From: Pseudomonas syringae
GTDB taxonomy: Bacteria > Pseudomonadota > Gammaproteobacteria > Pseudomonadales > Pseudomonadaceae
DNA: 64,000 nucleotides
NCBI RefSeq assembly: GCF_021606685.1
Contig: NZ_WKCB01000009.1
Span: 1-64,000, forward strand
Reading direction: 5' to 3'
The stretch's first letter is position 1. Every line of letters begins with the position of its first letter. The notes under the pieces were generated by a model that worked only from the letters and a program-made list of their open reading frames with translations, was not told the origin of the DNA and did not search any database. Of this stretch, positions 18,959 to 27,951 are shown one piece after another. The position numbers and the translations under genes are program-made.

Positions 18959-19648
18959 ATGCGCTGGAGCCAGTACTTCGCTCAGCTGTCGGTGTGTGCC
19001 ACCGTCATGCTGGCCCCGTTCGCCGCCCAGGCTGCGTCGGAAGACGATCCATGGGAAAGCGTCAACCGCCCGATCTTCACCTTCAACGACACCGTTGATA
19101 CCTACGCCCTCAAGCCATTGGCCCAAGGCTATCAGTTTGTGACCCCGCAATTTGTGCAGGACGGCATTCACAATTTCTTCCGCAATATCGGCGATGTCGG
19201 CAACCTGGCCAACAACGTGTTGCAGCTCAAGCCTCACAACGCTGGCGTCGACACCGCGCGTTTGTTGGTCAACACCACGTTTGGCGTGCTGGGTCTTGTC
19301 GACGTCGGCACCAAAATGGGGCTGCAGCGCAACGACGAAGACTTCGGCCAAACCCTGGGCTATTGGGGTGTGGGCAGTGGCCCCTACGTGATGATCCCGC
19401 TGCTGGGGCCAAGCACGCTGCGTGACGCGCCGTCCAAATACGTCGACAGCTACACCCAGCCTTACCGTTACATGGATGACGTTTCCCTGCGCAACAGCGT
19501 GATGGGCTTGGGCATCGTCGATACCCGCGCCAGCTTGCTCGACAGCGAGAAGCTGATCACCGGCGACAAATACACGTTTATTCGTAATGCCTACCTGCAG
19601 AACCGCGAGTTCAAGGTCAAGGATGGCAAGGTTGTCGACGACTTTTAA
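18959..19648 (+). CDS. mlaA: MlaA/VacJ-family phospholipid transport protein
   Basis: Outer-membrane part (229 aa) of the Mla pathway, which removes phospholipids from the outer leaflet. Family motifs: DPWESVNRPIFTFND, FFRNIGDVGNLANN, DFGQTLGYWGVGSGPY and IPLLGPSTLRDA. The signal peptide ends AAQAA with no lipobox; the only Cys (residue 13) is in LSVC, a poor lipidation site. Unlike E. coli MlaA it may not be lipidated. A strong terminator follows. Confidence 0.9.
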   Translation: MRWSQYFAQLSVCATVMLAPFAAQAASEDDPWESVNRPIFTFNDTVDTYALKPLAQGYQFVTPQFVQDGIHNFFRNIGDVGNLANNVLQLKPHNAGVDTARLLVNTTFGVLGLVDVGTKMGLQRNDEDFGQTLGYWGVGSGPYVMIPLLGPSTLRDAPSKYVDSYTQPYRYMDDVSLRNSVMGLGIVDTRASLLDSEKLITGDKYTFIRNAYLQNREFKVKDGKVVDDF

Positions 19649-19668
19649 GTCGTGACACTTTGAAATGA

Positions 19669-19697
19669 AAAAAGGCGGCCCTGGAGGTCGCCTTTTT
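19669..19697 (+). terminator. Rho-independent terminator of mlaA
   Basis: A 12-bp stem AAAAAGGCGGCC / GGTCGCCTTTTT (one G-U pair) with a 5-nt loop. The A and T runs on both sides let it serve the convergent PilZ gene too. Confidence 0.88.
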
Positions 19698-19709
19698 CAT
19701 GCGCGCTTT

Positions 19710-20015
19710 TCAACGCATTTTCAGGATCTTGAGGCCCAGGTGCTGGTCGTCCCCGCTGGCCTTGGTCCATATCACCTCGGTATCCGCCTCCAGCCCCTTG
19801 AGGGCGGCGTGTTCAGAATCGATGCGCACGGTCAGTAGGTCACCCACCTGGAACTGGCGGGGCGCCTGTACCTGCATGCCGGAGCTGGAAAGGTCCACGC
19901 ACACCCCGGCAATTTCCTGCCCGGCGTGGATCAAGGACACATCGGCATCCACCCGCATGCGGATGAAATCGCGTTTTTCGGCGTAGTCGCGCTCGTGTTC
20001 ACTCACAGGTTCCAT
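19710..20015 (-). CDS. PilZ-domain protein
   Basis: A compact 101-aa single PilZ domain. Both c-di-GMP signature parts are present: an Arg motif KRDFIRMRV near residue 14 and DLSSSGMQV near residue 41. It is divergent from rssB-rssC with a 267-bp gap, a linkage that suggests but does not prove a common role. Confidence 0.88.
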   Translation of the reverse strand: MEPVSEHERDYAEKRDFIRMRVDADVSLIHAGQEIAGVCVDLSSSGMQVQAPRQFQVGDLLTVRIDSEHAALKGLEADTEVIWTKASGDDQHLGLKILKMR

Positions 20016-20282
20016 CCTTACTTTGTGTTGTGGTCGTGACTGTTCTTATAACTCCCGGTGATTTGCGATGTAAAGACGCCCGGCGACCATCGGCATGAGC
20101 TTGAAACCCCTGGCGGATGGGAGTACCGTCTGCGCCTTAGAAGGGCACCTCTGCTTTACCGTTGTGCATGGGAAAAATCCCATTGCTTTGTAGGACAGAG
20201 AGGCTAGAAAGCGAATCCAGTACGTGAGCCCGGCCATTGCCGAGCCACCTACGCCAACCTAATTCTGGCGCCGTTTGCCCAC
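20016..20282. other. Intergenic region upstream of rssB
   Basis: No gene seen. A small perfect hairpin (ATGGGA-AAAA-TCCCAT, 20168-20183) lies in the leader of rssB; it has no T run and its role is unknown. Confidence 0.3.
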
Positions 20283-21464
20283 ATGCAAAAAACCAGTGCC
20301 ACGCTGCTGATAATCGATGACGACGAAGTAGTGCGCGCGAGCCTCGCGGCCTATTTGGAAGACAGTGGCTTCAGCGTCCTGCAGGCCAGCAATGGCCAAC
20401 AGGGTCTCCAGGTGTTCGAGCGCGACCAGCCCGACCTCGTGATCTGCGACCTGCGCATGCCCCAGATGGGTGGCCTGGAGCTGATTCGCCAGGTGACCGA
20501 GCGTGCGCCGCAGACGCCGGTGATTGTCGTGTCCGGCGCCGGGGTGATGAATGACGCCGTCGAGGCCCTGCGCCTGGGTGCCGCCGATTACCTGATCAAA
20601 CCCCTGGAAGACCTGGCGGTGCTGGAGCATTCGGTGCGCCGTGCCCTGGATCGTGCGCGTCTGCTGGTCGAAAACCAGCGCTACCGCGAAAAGCTCGAAA
20701 CCGCCAACCGCGAACTCGAAGCCAGCCTCAACCTGCTCCAGGAGGACCAGAACGCCGGTCGCCAGGTGCAGATGAACATGCTGCCGGTCAGCCCCTGGAC
20801 CATCGACGAGTTCCAGTTTGCGCACCAGATCATCCCGTCGTTGTACCTGTCGGGTGATTTCGTCGACTACTTCCGCGTTGATGAGCGGCGTGTCGCGTTC
20901 TACCTGGCCGATGTATCCGGCCACGGGGCTTCCTCTGCATTTGTAACCGTGTTGTTGAAGTTCATGACCACACGGCTGTTGTTCGAATCCAAGCGCAATG
21001 GCACCTTGCCGGAGTTCACCCCCTCCGAGGTGCTGGGCCACATCAACCGGGGCCTGATCAGCTGCAAGCTGGGCAAGCACGTGACGATGGTGGGCGGCGT
21101 GATCGATGAAGAAACCGGTCTTTTGACCTACAGCATTGGCGGTCACCTGCCGATGCCGGTTTTGTACACTCCAGACAGTGTGCGCTACCTGGAAGGGCGT
21201 GGTCTGCCGGTCGGCTTGTTCAATGAGGCGACCTACGAAGACCACATTCTGGAGCTGCCGCCGACCTTCAGCCTGACGCTGATGTCCGACGGTATCCTGG
21301 ACCTTCTTCCAGAGCCTACACTCAAAGAGAAAGAAGCCGCCTTGCCCCAAAAGGTCAAGTCGGCGGGCGGCAGCCTGGATGGCCTGCGGCAGGTTTTTGG
21401 ATTGGCCACGCTAGGGGAGATGCCGGATGATATCGCCCTATTGGTGTTGAGCAGGAATCTTTGA
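20283..21464 (+). CDS. rssB: RssB-type response regulator with PP2C phosphatase domain
   Basis: A 393-aa regulator: receiver domain with D56 (LVICDLRMP), a coiled linker at about 125-160, and a PP2C-like Ser/Thr phosphatase domain (SGDFVDYF, DVSGHGASS, LMSDGILDLLP, MPDDIALLVL) with its metal-binding Asp residues intact. In pseudomonads RssB acts with the STAS protein RssC in control of the stationary-phase sigma factor RpoS. The stop overlaps the rssC start (TGATG). Confidence 0.88.
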   Translation: MQKTSATLLIIDDDEVVRASLAAYLEDSGFSVLQASNGQQGLQVFERDQPDLVICDLRMPQMGGLELIRQVTERAPQTPVIVVSGAGVMNDAVEALRLGAADYLIKPLEDLAVLEHSVRRALDRARLLVENQRYREKLETANRELEASLNLLQEDQNAGRQVQMNMLPVSPWTIDEFQFAHQIIPSLYLSGDFVDYFRVDERRVAFYLADVSGHGASSAFVTVLLKFMTTRLLFESKRNGTLPEFTPSEVLGHINRGLISCKLGKHVTMVGGVIDEETGLLTYSIGGHLPMPVLYTPDSVRYLEGRGLPVGLFNEATYEDHILELPPTFSLTLMSDGILDLLPEPTLKEKEAALPQKVKSAGGSLDGLRQVFGLATLGEMPDDIALLVLSRNL

Positions 21465-21946
21465 TGAGTACCGGAAGAATCCAATTCGCCGAGCAAGACG
21501 GGACCTTCGTCCTCAAGTTTGTCGGTGAAGTGCGCCTGACCTTGTGTTCGGCGCTGGATGCGACGATTGAGCGGATTTTCACAGCCTTGAATTTCTCGGC
21601 GATCGTGATCGATCTGACCGAAACCCGCAGCATCGATAGCACCACCCTTGGTCTGCTGGCCAAGTTGTCCATTCTGTCTCGGCAGAAGGTCGGCCTGTTG
21701 CCGACTGTCGTCACCACCCACGAAGACATCACCCGCCTGTTGCAGTCCATGGGCTTCGACCAGGTGTTCAACATCGTTGATCGCCCGATTCCCTGCCCGG
21801 AATGCCTGACCGACTTGCCCTCCCAGGACCAGTCCGAGGAAGTGGTACGGGTCAAGGTGCTGGAAGCGCACAAGATCCTGATGGGGTTGAACGAGTCCAA
21901 TCGTGAAGCGTTCCATGACCTCGTGAACGCGCTGGAACGCCACTAA
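21464..21946 (+). CDS. rssC: STAS-domain anti-sigma factor antagonist RssC
   Basis: A 160-aa STAS protein. The phosphorylatable Ser/Thr lies in TRSIDSTTLGLLAKL (S59 or T60), a likely substrate of the PP2C domain of RssB. A Cys pair (RPIPCPECL) and a helical tail follow the STAS fold. The ATG overlaps the rssB stop by one base, so the two are translationally coupled. Confidence 0.87.
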   Translation: MSTGRIQFAEQDGTFVLKFVGEVRLTLCSALDATIERIFTALNFSAIVIDLTETRSIDSTTLGLLAKLSILSRQKVGLLPTVVTTHEDITRLLQSMGFDQVFNIVDRPIPCPECLTDLPSQDQSEEVVRVKVLEAHKILMGLNESNREAFHDLVNALERH

Positions 21947-21967
21947 GCCCCAGTTGAAACACACTCC

Positions 21968-22062
21968 AATGTGGGAGGGGGCTTGCTCCCGATTGCAGCG
22001 TGTCAGGCAATACAGCCATCACTGACACACCGTCATCGGGGGCAAGCCCCCTCTCACATTTG
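21968..22062. repeat. Inverted REP pair (REPIN)
   Basis: Units TGTGGGAGGGGGCTTGCTCCC and ATCGGGGGCAAGCCCCCTCT in inverted order, right after the rssC stop. Confidence 0.9.
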
Positions 22063-22094
22063 TACCGAGAGTGACTTGGGGTCAGCGACACACA

Positions 22095-22130
22095 AAAAAG
22101 GGCGGTACCCGCGAGGGTACCGCCCTTTTT
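22095..22130 (-). terminator. Bidirectional terminator after tal
   Basis: A perfect 16-bp stem (AAAAAGGGCGGTACCC and its complement) with a GCGA tetraloop and T runs at both ends, 13 bp after the tal stop. It can also end rssBC transcripts. Confidence 0.95.
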
Positions 22131-22143
22131 GCCGTCGCCTGTC

Positions 22144-23070
22144 TTACAGCTTGGCAGTCAGCAGCGCTTCCAGCTTCTCCTGGTCACGAGCAAACTGACG
22201 AATCCCCTCCGCCAGCTTCTCGGTCGCCATCGCGTCCTCGTTGGATTCCCAGCGGAACTGCGCCTCCGTCAAATGCACCCGTGCTTCACCGGCGTGGCCT
22301 GGTGACAGCTTGCGCTCCAGTTTGCCTTCATCGGCGGCCAGCTTCTCCAGCAGGTCAGGGCTGATGGTCAGGCGATCACACCCGGCCAACTCTTCGATCT
22401 GGCTGAGGTTGCGGAAGCTCGCGCCCATCACCACGGTCTTGTAGTCATTGGCCTTGTAGTAGTTGTAGATACGCGTCACCGACTGCACGCCCGGATCGTC
22501 GGCGCCGCTGTAGTCGTTGCCGTTGGCCTTCTTGTACCAGTCGTAGATGCGGCCCACGAACGGCGAGATCAAGAACACGCCAGCTTCCGCACAGGCCACG
22601 GCCTGGGCGAAGGAGAACAGCAGGGTCAGGTTGGTCTGGATGCCTTCTTTTTCCAGCTTCTCTGCAGCACGGATACCTTCCCAGGTGGCGGCGATCTTGA
22701 TCAGCACGCGGTCACGGCCAACGCCGGCCTTTTCGTACAGGTCGATCAGGCGGTGCGCACGCTTGAGAATCGCGTCAGTGTCGAACGACAGGCGGGCATC
22801 CACTTCGGTGGAGATACGCCCCGGAACCACTTTCAGGATCTCTTGACCCACCGCCACCGCAAAGCGGTCGCTGGCCAGGCCGACATCACCGTTGCAGTCC
22901 TGCACGCACGCGTCCAGCAGCTTGGCATACGCGGGAATGGACGCGGCCTTGAGCAGCAGGGAGGGGTTGGTGGTGGCGTCTTGGGGTTTGAGCTTGGCGA
23001 GGGTTGAAAAATCGCCAGTGTCGGCTACTACGGTGGTGAACTGCTTGAGTTGTTCCAGCTTGGAAGTCAT
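22144..23070 (-). CDS. tal: Transaldolase
   Basis: Transaldolase (308 aa) of the non-oxidative pentose phosphate pathway. The N-terminal motif [12 protein letters not shown] and the Schiff-base lysine K125 ([12 protein letters not shown]) are present. The ATG at 23070 gives [11 protein letters not shown], the family start; longer in-frame readings upstream have no support. Confidence 0.96.
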   Translation of the reverse strand: MTSKLEQLKQFTTVVADTGDFSTLAKLKPQDATTNPSLLLKAASIPAYAKLLDACVQDCNGDVGLASDRFAVAVGQEILKVVPGRISTEVDARLSFDTDAILKRAHRLIDLYEKAGVGRDRVLIKIAATWEGIRAAEKLEKEGIQTNLTLLFSFAQAVACAEAGVFLISPFVGRIYDWYKKANGNDYSGADDPGVQSVTRIYNYYKANDYKTVVMGASFRNLSQIEELAGCDRLTISPDLLEKLAADEGKLERKLSPGHAGEARVHLTEAQFRWESNEDAMATEKLAEGIRQFARDQEKLEALLTAKL

Positions 23071-23262
23071 GGGCGTGCTCTGTCCTATGGGTCTGATGAC
23101 ATTACCCGAGCGTCGGCAGGCGCTCAAGGGCGCAAATGCGATCGATCGTTTGCGAGGGGCAATAACCTGAAAACAGCCGTTTGAATGACTGATCTTGCTG
23201 GTAAATAGGAGGGCAAAACGGCCGGCAGGTTCAACCAAACTGCTCGAACCGCCTCGATCAAC

Positions 23263-23293
23263 CTGTGGGGGCTGGCTTGCCTGCGATGACGGC
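23263..23293. repeat. Single degenerate REP unit
   Basis: TGTGGGGGCTGGCTTGCCTGCGATGACGG is a lone, diverged REP unit between dusA and tal; no inverted partner is near. Confidence 0.6.
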
Positions 23294-23327
23294 GCCAAAC
23301 CAGCCACCTGGCACTCAAACCGCTGAA

Positions 23328-24323
23328 TCAGCGCCCGTCCAGCAGAGCGCCCGCCTGATCGAGCAAGGCCAGCGGATCACTCGCCTTGTGAATATCCACC
23401 GACAGCAACTGCCGAAACTTCCTGGCCCCCGGAAATCCAGTGCCCAGCCCCAGCACATGCCGCGTGATGTGGTGCATCGTCCCACCCGCTGCTAAATGTT
23501 CAGCAATATAAGGCCGCAGCTGCGCCAGCGCCTCGGCCCGGCTGATGATAGGTTGCGTACTGCCAAACAACTGCTGATCCACCTGCGCCAGCACATACGG
23601 GTTGTGATACGCCTCGCGGCCGAGCATCACCCCGTCAAACGTCTGCAAATGCGCGTGGCACTGTTCCAGCGTCTTGATGCCGCCGTTGAGAATGATCTCC
23701 AGGTCGGCAAAATCCTGCTTCAACTGAGCCGCCACGTCATACCGCAGAGGCGGAATGTCCCGATTCTCCTTGGGCGACAAGCCCTCCAGAATCGCAATGC
23801 GCGCATGCACGGTAAAACTGGTGCAGCCTGCGTCCTTTACCTGCCCGACAAAATCACACAGTTCGGCATAGCTGTCGCGCCCGTTGATCCCGATGCGGTG
23901 TTTAACCGTCACCGGAATCGACACGGCATCGCGCATCGCCTTCACGCAATCGGCTACCAACGCCGGGTGCGCCATCAGAATCGCGCCGATCATATTGTTC
24001 TGCACCCGGTCGCTGGGGCAGCCGACGTTCAGGTTCACCTCGTCATACCCCGCCGCCTCGGCCATGCGCGCGCAGGCGGCCAAATCCGCCGGAACACTGC
24101 CGCCCAGCTGAAGTGCAAGCGGGTGCTCGGCTTCGTTATGGCGCAGGAACCGCTCGTGGTCGCCATGCAGGATCGCGCCGGTGGTGACCATCTCGGTGTA
24201 GAGCAGCGCATGCTTGGAGAGCAGGCGCAGGAAGAACCGGCAGTGGCGGTCGGTCCAATCCATCATCGGGGCGACGGAAAAGCGGCGGGAGAGGGGTTGC
24301 GGTGACGCGCTGATCAGGGACAT
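23328..24323 (-). CDS. dusA: tRNA-dihydrouridine(20/20a) synthase DusA
   Basis: An FMN enzyme (331 aa) that reduces uridines 20 and 20a in the tRNA D-loop. FMN-binding barrel start [13 protein letters not shown], catalytic C102 in [12 protein letters not shown], and the lysine/His strand TVKHRIG are visible. The length fits DusA. Confidence 0.95.
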   Translation of the reverse strand: MSLISASPQPLSRRFSVAPMMDWTDRHCRFFLRLLSKHALLYTEMVTTGAILHGDHERFLRHNEAEHPLALQLGGSVPADLAACARMAEAAGYDEVNLNVGCPSDRVQNNMIGAILMAHPALVADCVKAMRDAVSIPVTVKHRIGINGRDSYAELCDFVGQVKDAGCTSFTVHARIAILEGLSPKENRDIPPLRYDVAAQLKQDFADLEIILNGGIKTLEQCHAHLQTFDGVMLGREAYHNPYVLAQVDQQLFGSTQPIISRAEALAQLRPYIAEHLAAGGTMHHITRHVLGLGTGFPGARKFRQLLSVDIHKASDPLALLDQAGALLDGR

Positions 24324-24423
24324 TGGACAGTCTGAGTGGGTAGGGCAGAGGCCGGGAGTTTAACAGGAATCAGGGCACAGGATCGGTGCGCTGCTTGTCC
24401 ACATCCCGCGTCTGCGAGCGCAA

Positions 24424-25260
24424 TCACCCGGTAACGACGGTGCCTTTATGGAAAATTTCGCGGCGTGCACGGCGGCTGATGTTTTCATGCTTGCTGGCGG
24501 TATACATCTCGTCGAAACGCTCGCGGTCGATGCCGGGGTATTTGGCCAGCTCCTCCATGACCATTCGGTCGTACTCTTTCTCGATCACGAAGCGGAACAC
24601 CTCGCGTCGATAGTAGAAGCCGAACTGAAATGCCAGGACCTCGGTCAGGTAATTCGACGAGGAGAGGAAGCAGTTTTCCAGGTCAATGGCCTTGGCGTGC
24701 GTGGGCCGCTGCGGGTCGATCATTACGTTGTTGGCCCAGAAATCCATGTGTACGACGCCCTTGCTGTGCAGGGAGCGCAGCAGTTTGAACGACACAGTGA
24801 TCAGGCTGTTGACGTCGCGTTCCTGGCGAAGCCAGTCGAGGCCGCTGACGTAGCCATCAAGCATCTCGGTGAAGATGAAGAACTCCTGGATCAGGCCCAG
24901 GGCCGACTTTCTGTAACCGAACCCATACAAACCGGCGACCGGTGCGCCGCGTTTCTGGGCACCGTGGGTGTTGATGACTTCTTCCACCGGCCAGTCGAAC
25001 GTACCGTCACGCTTGGCGCGCCCGAACGTCACGCGCAGTTTTGGCTTGAGGCGCAGGGGCTGGGATTTGGCGAACAGGTCGCTCTCCATCCCTTTCAGGG
25101 GCGCGCTCATGCGGCGCTTTATCTGATGACGGGTGTCGATCAGGTCCTGAATCGCCTGTTGAGTATTGTCGGCGGTGCCGTGTGCGGTGAAAACCGTGGC
25201 GTTGCGATGGTTGAGTGTCATCGGAAAGCTCAGGAGCACACTGCTGTCAGGAAAATTCAA
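24424..25260 (-). CDS. LPS-kinase-like protein (Kdo/WaaP/InaA-type fold)
   Basis: A 278-aa protein with a protein-kinase-like core: HMDFWANNVMID fits the catalytic loop (HxDxxxxN) and AIDLENCF the DFG-like metal-binding Asp. This pattern is that of the lipopolysaccharide core kinases (WaaP, KdkA) and the InaA group. Likely a phosphotransferase acting on LPS or another envelope glycan; substrate unknown. The start is a TTG at 25260 with AAGGA 6 nt upstream; an ATG at 25221 gives MTLNHRNATV and is possible. Confidence 0.65.
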   Translation of the reverse strand: MNFPDSSVLLSFPMTLNHRNATVFTAHGTADNTQQAIQDLIDTRHQIKRRMSAPLKGMESDLFAKSQPLRLKPKLRVTFGRAKRDGTFDWPVEEVINTHGAQKRGAPVAGLYGFGYRKSALGLIQEFFIFTEMLDGYVSGLDWLRQERDVNSLITVSFKLLRSLHSKGVVHMDFWANNVMIDPQRPTHAKAIDLENCFLSSSNYLTEVLAFQFGFYYRREVFRFVIEKEYDRMVMEELAKYPGIDRERFDEMYTASKHENISRRARREIFHKGTVVTG

Positions 25261-25537
25261 GACACATCCTTGTACTGTCGGAAAAGTATTACGGACATGT
25301 TACATGGCGCTGCCATTGGATCCAACCTGAACCTAAGCTGACAAGGTAATGAATTTCAGGTTTTTTTGTGCTTTTCAGACGGTTCGGGATTGACAATGCG
25401 CTGTTGGCTATGGGTGGGATTTTTGAATGGCCAGCAGCATGCACGCCGTGGGAGGCAAAAAATTACCGTGAAAAAATAAAAGCGCAGTGCAATAATGGCT
25501 TAGGGCTATTATTTTGCTATCTGACTAAGTGCTATTG
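25261..25537. other. AT-rich intergenic region
   Basis: Lower GC than the flanks. A perfect TTGACA occurs at 25390-25395 without a -10 at normal spacing. No RNA gene recognised. Confidence 0.35.
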
Positions 25538-25630
25538 ATGAAAACGACACTGTCCGCGAAGTTGTTTATTGTTTTTATAGTTTTGTCGTTAGTCTGCGTT
25601 ATTTGTCTGTTGGTTGAAGAGTTTATATAG
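25538..25630 (+). CDS. Possible 30-aa single-pass membrane peptide
   Basis: An ATG-to-TAG frame of 31 codons. The peptide begins MKTTLSAK, then has an unbroken hydrophobic helix (LFIVFIVLSLVCVICLLV) and ends EEFI: basic start, membrane span, acidic end. Such a layout is typical of small regulatory or toxin-like membrane peptides, but the ribosome-binding site is weak and AT-rich sequence yields such frames by chance. The stop lies 5 bp from the stop of the convergent Wzz-like gene. Confidence 0.3.
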   Translation: MKTTLSAKLFIVFIVLSLVCVICLLVEEFI

Positions 25631-25635
25631 CCTTT

Positions 25636-26298
25636 TCATGGCTGACGGGTGTGTTTGTATTGAAGTTTCATGAAACGGATGATGACAAACAAGCTGCTCA
25701 GAATAAGGCCCAGAAAACTACCCAGCAGGACAAGTTTCTTTGGGTGTTTGCTGTTGGTGGTTCTTACGTCGTCCAGCGTATTAAAGGCGCGTACGTTATT
25801 GGCCGGTGCCAAGGTCGGCAAGTTAAGCGCAATCGCCTCGGTATTGGCCGCGTCCAATGCGGATTTCAACTGATCCAGCGCGCGTTCTTTAGTCGTTGCG
25901 GTTGCCGACGCGATATACAGTACCGACTCACTCCTGCCGGTTTTTGGCGCAGACTCTTTTAAGCTGATCGCATTGGCTGCCATGACGCCCATGGCGGTAA
26001 AGAACACATCGTTTTGTATTGAGCTGTACAGGTCGATTTCCTGCGGGGGTGGGGTGGCGGGGGCCGTCGCGTCTTCGTTTTTGACTTCTTTGTATAAATT
26101 ATAAAGCGATGATTTGGCGATGTACGTACTGGCTGTCCATTGTTCGGGTGACAGCGTATGAAGGGCGTACGAGAGTGCAGCACCTGCCAGTGTGGCCGCC
26201 AGGATGATTTTTTTACTGTTCCATAAAGCGAGTAGAAGTGGAATCAGGTCTATTTCATCATCGGCGGAATGAGGCTTTGAACTCGTTGACGTGTTCAC
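25636..26298 (-). CDS. Short Wzz-like chain-length determinant protein
   Basis: A 220-aa inner-membrane protein with a helix near each end (KIILAATLAGAALSYAL and LVLLGSFLGLILSSLFVII) around a periplasmic region, and the Wzz start motif EIDLIPLLLALWNSKK. Wzz/Etk-family proteins set polysaccharide chain length, but this is about 100 residues shorter than usual, so its role is uncertain. The start is a GTG at 26298 with AAAGGAA 7 nt upstream. The gene is AT-rich compared with its neighbours. Confidence 0.7.
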   Translation of the reverse strand: MNTSTSSKPHSADDEIDLIPLLLALWNSKKIILAATLAGAALSYALHTLSPEQWTASTYIAKSSLYNLYKEVKNEDATAPATPPPQEIDLYSSIQNDVFFTAMGVMAANAISLKESAPKTGRSESVLYIASATATTKERALDQLKSALDAANTEAIALNLPTLAPANNVRAFNTLDDVRTTNSKHPKKLVLLGSFLGLILSSLFVIIRFMKLQYKHTRQP

Positions 26299-26607
26299 GA
26301 AAAATTCCTTTCTTTGCGTCCTCGGATTGTAGATAAGAAAATGCAATTCGCCATTTCTTGACTCTCACCGGGATGGATGCGAATGGTTCCTGTTTGTTGC
26401 GTGGGAAGTCGCTCCATACAAAGTCGCAGGCAGCGATTAGTATTTAACCGTAGCCTGTGTGCATTGAAGTTTCATGATGTCTTGTAGCCCACAGGCATAG
26501 GAACACTCGCGTGATGCAATCGTTCACGGTTTGAGCGTAGAAGGTGATATAGGCCACGATCAATTGCGCGAAGGGGCAGGCTTGTCTGCCCCCGGCCACT
26601 CACGGTC
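26299..26607. other. Intergenic region upstream of the Wzz-like gene
   Basis: No gene. Holds a second copy (26463-26477) of ATTGAAGTTTCATGA, also found at 25659-25673 inside the Wzz-like gene, and a hairpin GGGGCAG-GCTTGT-CTGCCCC (26573-26592) just after the MFS gene stop, probably its transcript end. Confidence 0.4.
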
Positions 26608-27795
26608 TCAGTGACCGCCCTGCATGCGTCGCGCGATCAGGTAAACACCCAGACCCACCAGCGCGGTGGCTGCGCCGATGTAGCCGGTGCTTGTCCAGCC
26701 CAGCCCTGCAGTAATCGCCATGCCGCCAAACCAGGGGCCCAGTGCGTTGGCCAGGTTGAAGGCGGCATGGTTGGAGGCTGCCGCCAGGCTCGGCGCTTCG
26801 TGGGCGATGTCCATCAGGCGGATCTGCAGCGGGGCGGCCAAGGCCACCATCGTGCCGACCAGCCCCATGCTCAGCAGCACGCCCCATAGCGACGACGCCG
26901 CGATGGGAAAGAACAGCAGCACTGCCATCGACCACACCAATATCAAGCCCACCGCACGAAACTGCAGGCGGTCGAACAGCTTGCCGCCGGCAATGTTGCC
27001 GATGATCCCGCCCACGCCAAACGCGGCCAACCCAAACGGAATCCACTGTGGCGACACGTTGGTCACTTCCAGCATCGTCGGTGCCAGGTAGCTGAACACG
27101 CAGAACATCCCGGCAAAGCCAATGGCGCCAATGGCCAGGGCCATCCACACTTGGGGTTTGGTGAACGCGCGCAATTCCTTGCGCGGATCACTGCGTTGTT
27201 CGTCCGGGCGATGGGGTACGAACTGCCAGACGAGCGCGAGGGTGCACAGGGCGATCACGCTGACCAGTGCAAACGCCGAGCGCCAGCCCAGGTGCTGGCC
27301 GAGGAAGGTGGCGATCGGATTGCCGAGCAGCATGGCCAGGGTCAGGCCCATCATCACCCGCGCCACGGCGCCTGCGCGTTTGTCGGTCGGCACCATGCTC
27401 GAGGCGACCACCGCCGCAATCCCGAAGTACGCGCCGTGGGGCAGGCCGCTGATAAAGCGGAAGGCCACCAGTGAGCTGAACGTTGGAGTAAACGCGGTCG
27501 CCAGGTTACCCAGGGCATACAGCGCCATCAGCAACAGCAGCATGTGTTTGCGCAGCAGCTTGGCGCCGAGGATAGCCAGCAGCGGCGCGCCGACCATCAC
27601 ACCGAGGGCGTAGGCGCTGATGGCGTGGCCGACCTGGGGCTCACTGAGGTTGAGGTTGTGGGCGATGTCAGGCATCAGGCCCATGATGGCGAATTCGCCA
27701 GTACCGATAGCGAAAGCGCCCACGGCCATGGCCGCTTCCATTTTGGCGGCACTGCGCGCGGGCAGTACGTGCCCGGGTGTTTGCTGGATAGACAT
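26608..27795 (-). CDS. MFS transporter, AraJ/YdhP type
   Basis: A 395-aa, 12-helix major facilitator of the DHA1 drug and sugar efflux type. Features: GTGEFAIMGLMPDIA in helix 1, the RFISGLPHGAYFG motif of this subfamily, and a cytoplasmic centre (PHRPDEQRSDPRKELRAF). Family members export arabinose, purines, chloramphenicol and other small molecules; the substrate here cannot be told. Divergent from the hybrid kinase gene. Confidence 0.88.
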   Translation of the reverse strand: MSIQQTPGHVLPARSAAKMEAAMAVGAFAIGTGEFAIMGLMPDIAHNLNLSEPQVGHAISAYALGVMVGAPLLAILGAKLLRKHMLLLLMALYALGNLATAFTPTFSSLVAFRFISGLPHGAYFGIAAVVASSMVPTDKRAGAVARVMMGLTLAMLLGNPIATFLGQHLGWRSAFALVSVIALCTLALVWQFVPHRPDEQRSDPRKELRAFTKPQVWMALAIGAIGFAGMFCVFSYLAPTMLEVTNVSPQWIPFGLAAFGVGGIIGNIAGGKLFDRLQFRAVGLILVWSMAVLLFFPIAASSLWGVLLSMGLVGTMVALAAPLQIRLMDIAHEAPSLAAASNHAAFNLANALGPWFGGMAITAGLGWTSTGYIGAATALVGLGVYLIARRMQGGH

Positions 27796-27951
27796 GGATC
27801 GCTCTGTTGAAATGGAGAGTACAAAGGAGGGCCGCCGATGCTACGCACGCAACGGCGAACCTGTCTAGAACAGCGTTTTATGGCAGAGTTCAATGGCGCT
27901 TTGAGATCCGTCTTATTCTCGCGCCCCCTTGCGCTGCGTACGCTTGCGGCG

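Noticed and set aside
18959..19100. MlaA as a lipoprotein
   Set aside because: The only early Cys is in LSVC, a poor lipobox; AQA-A is a better signal peptidase I site.
20046..20240. Possible tRNA or small RNA in the rssB upstream gap
   Set aside because: No cloverleaf, no anticodon arm and no terminator; only a 6-bp hairpin.
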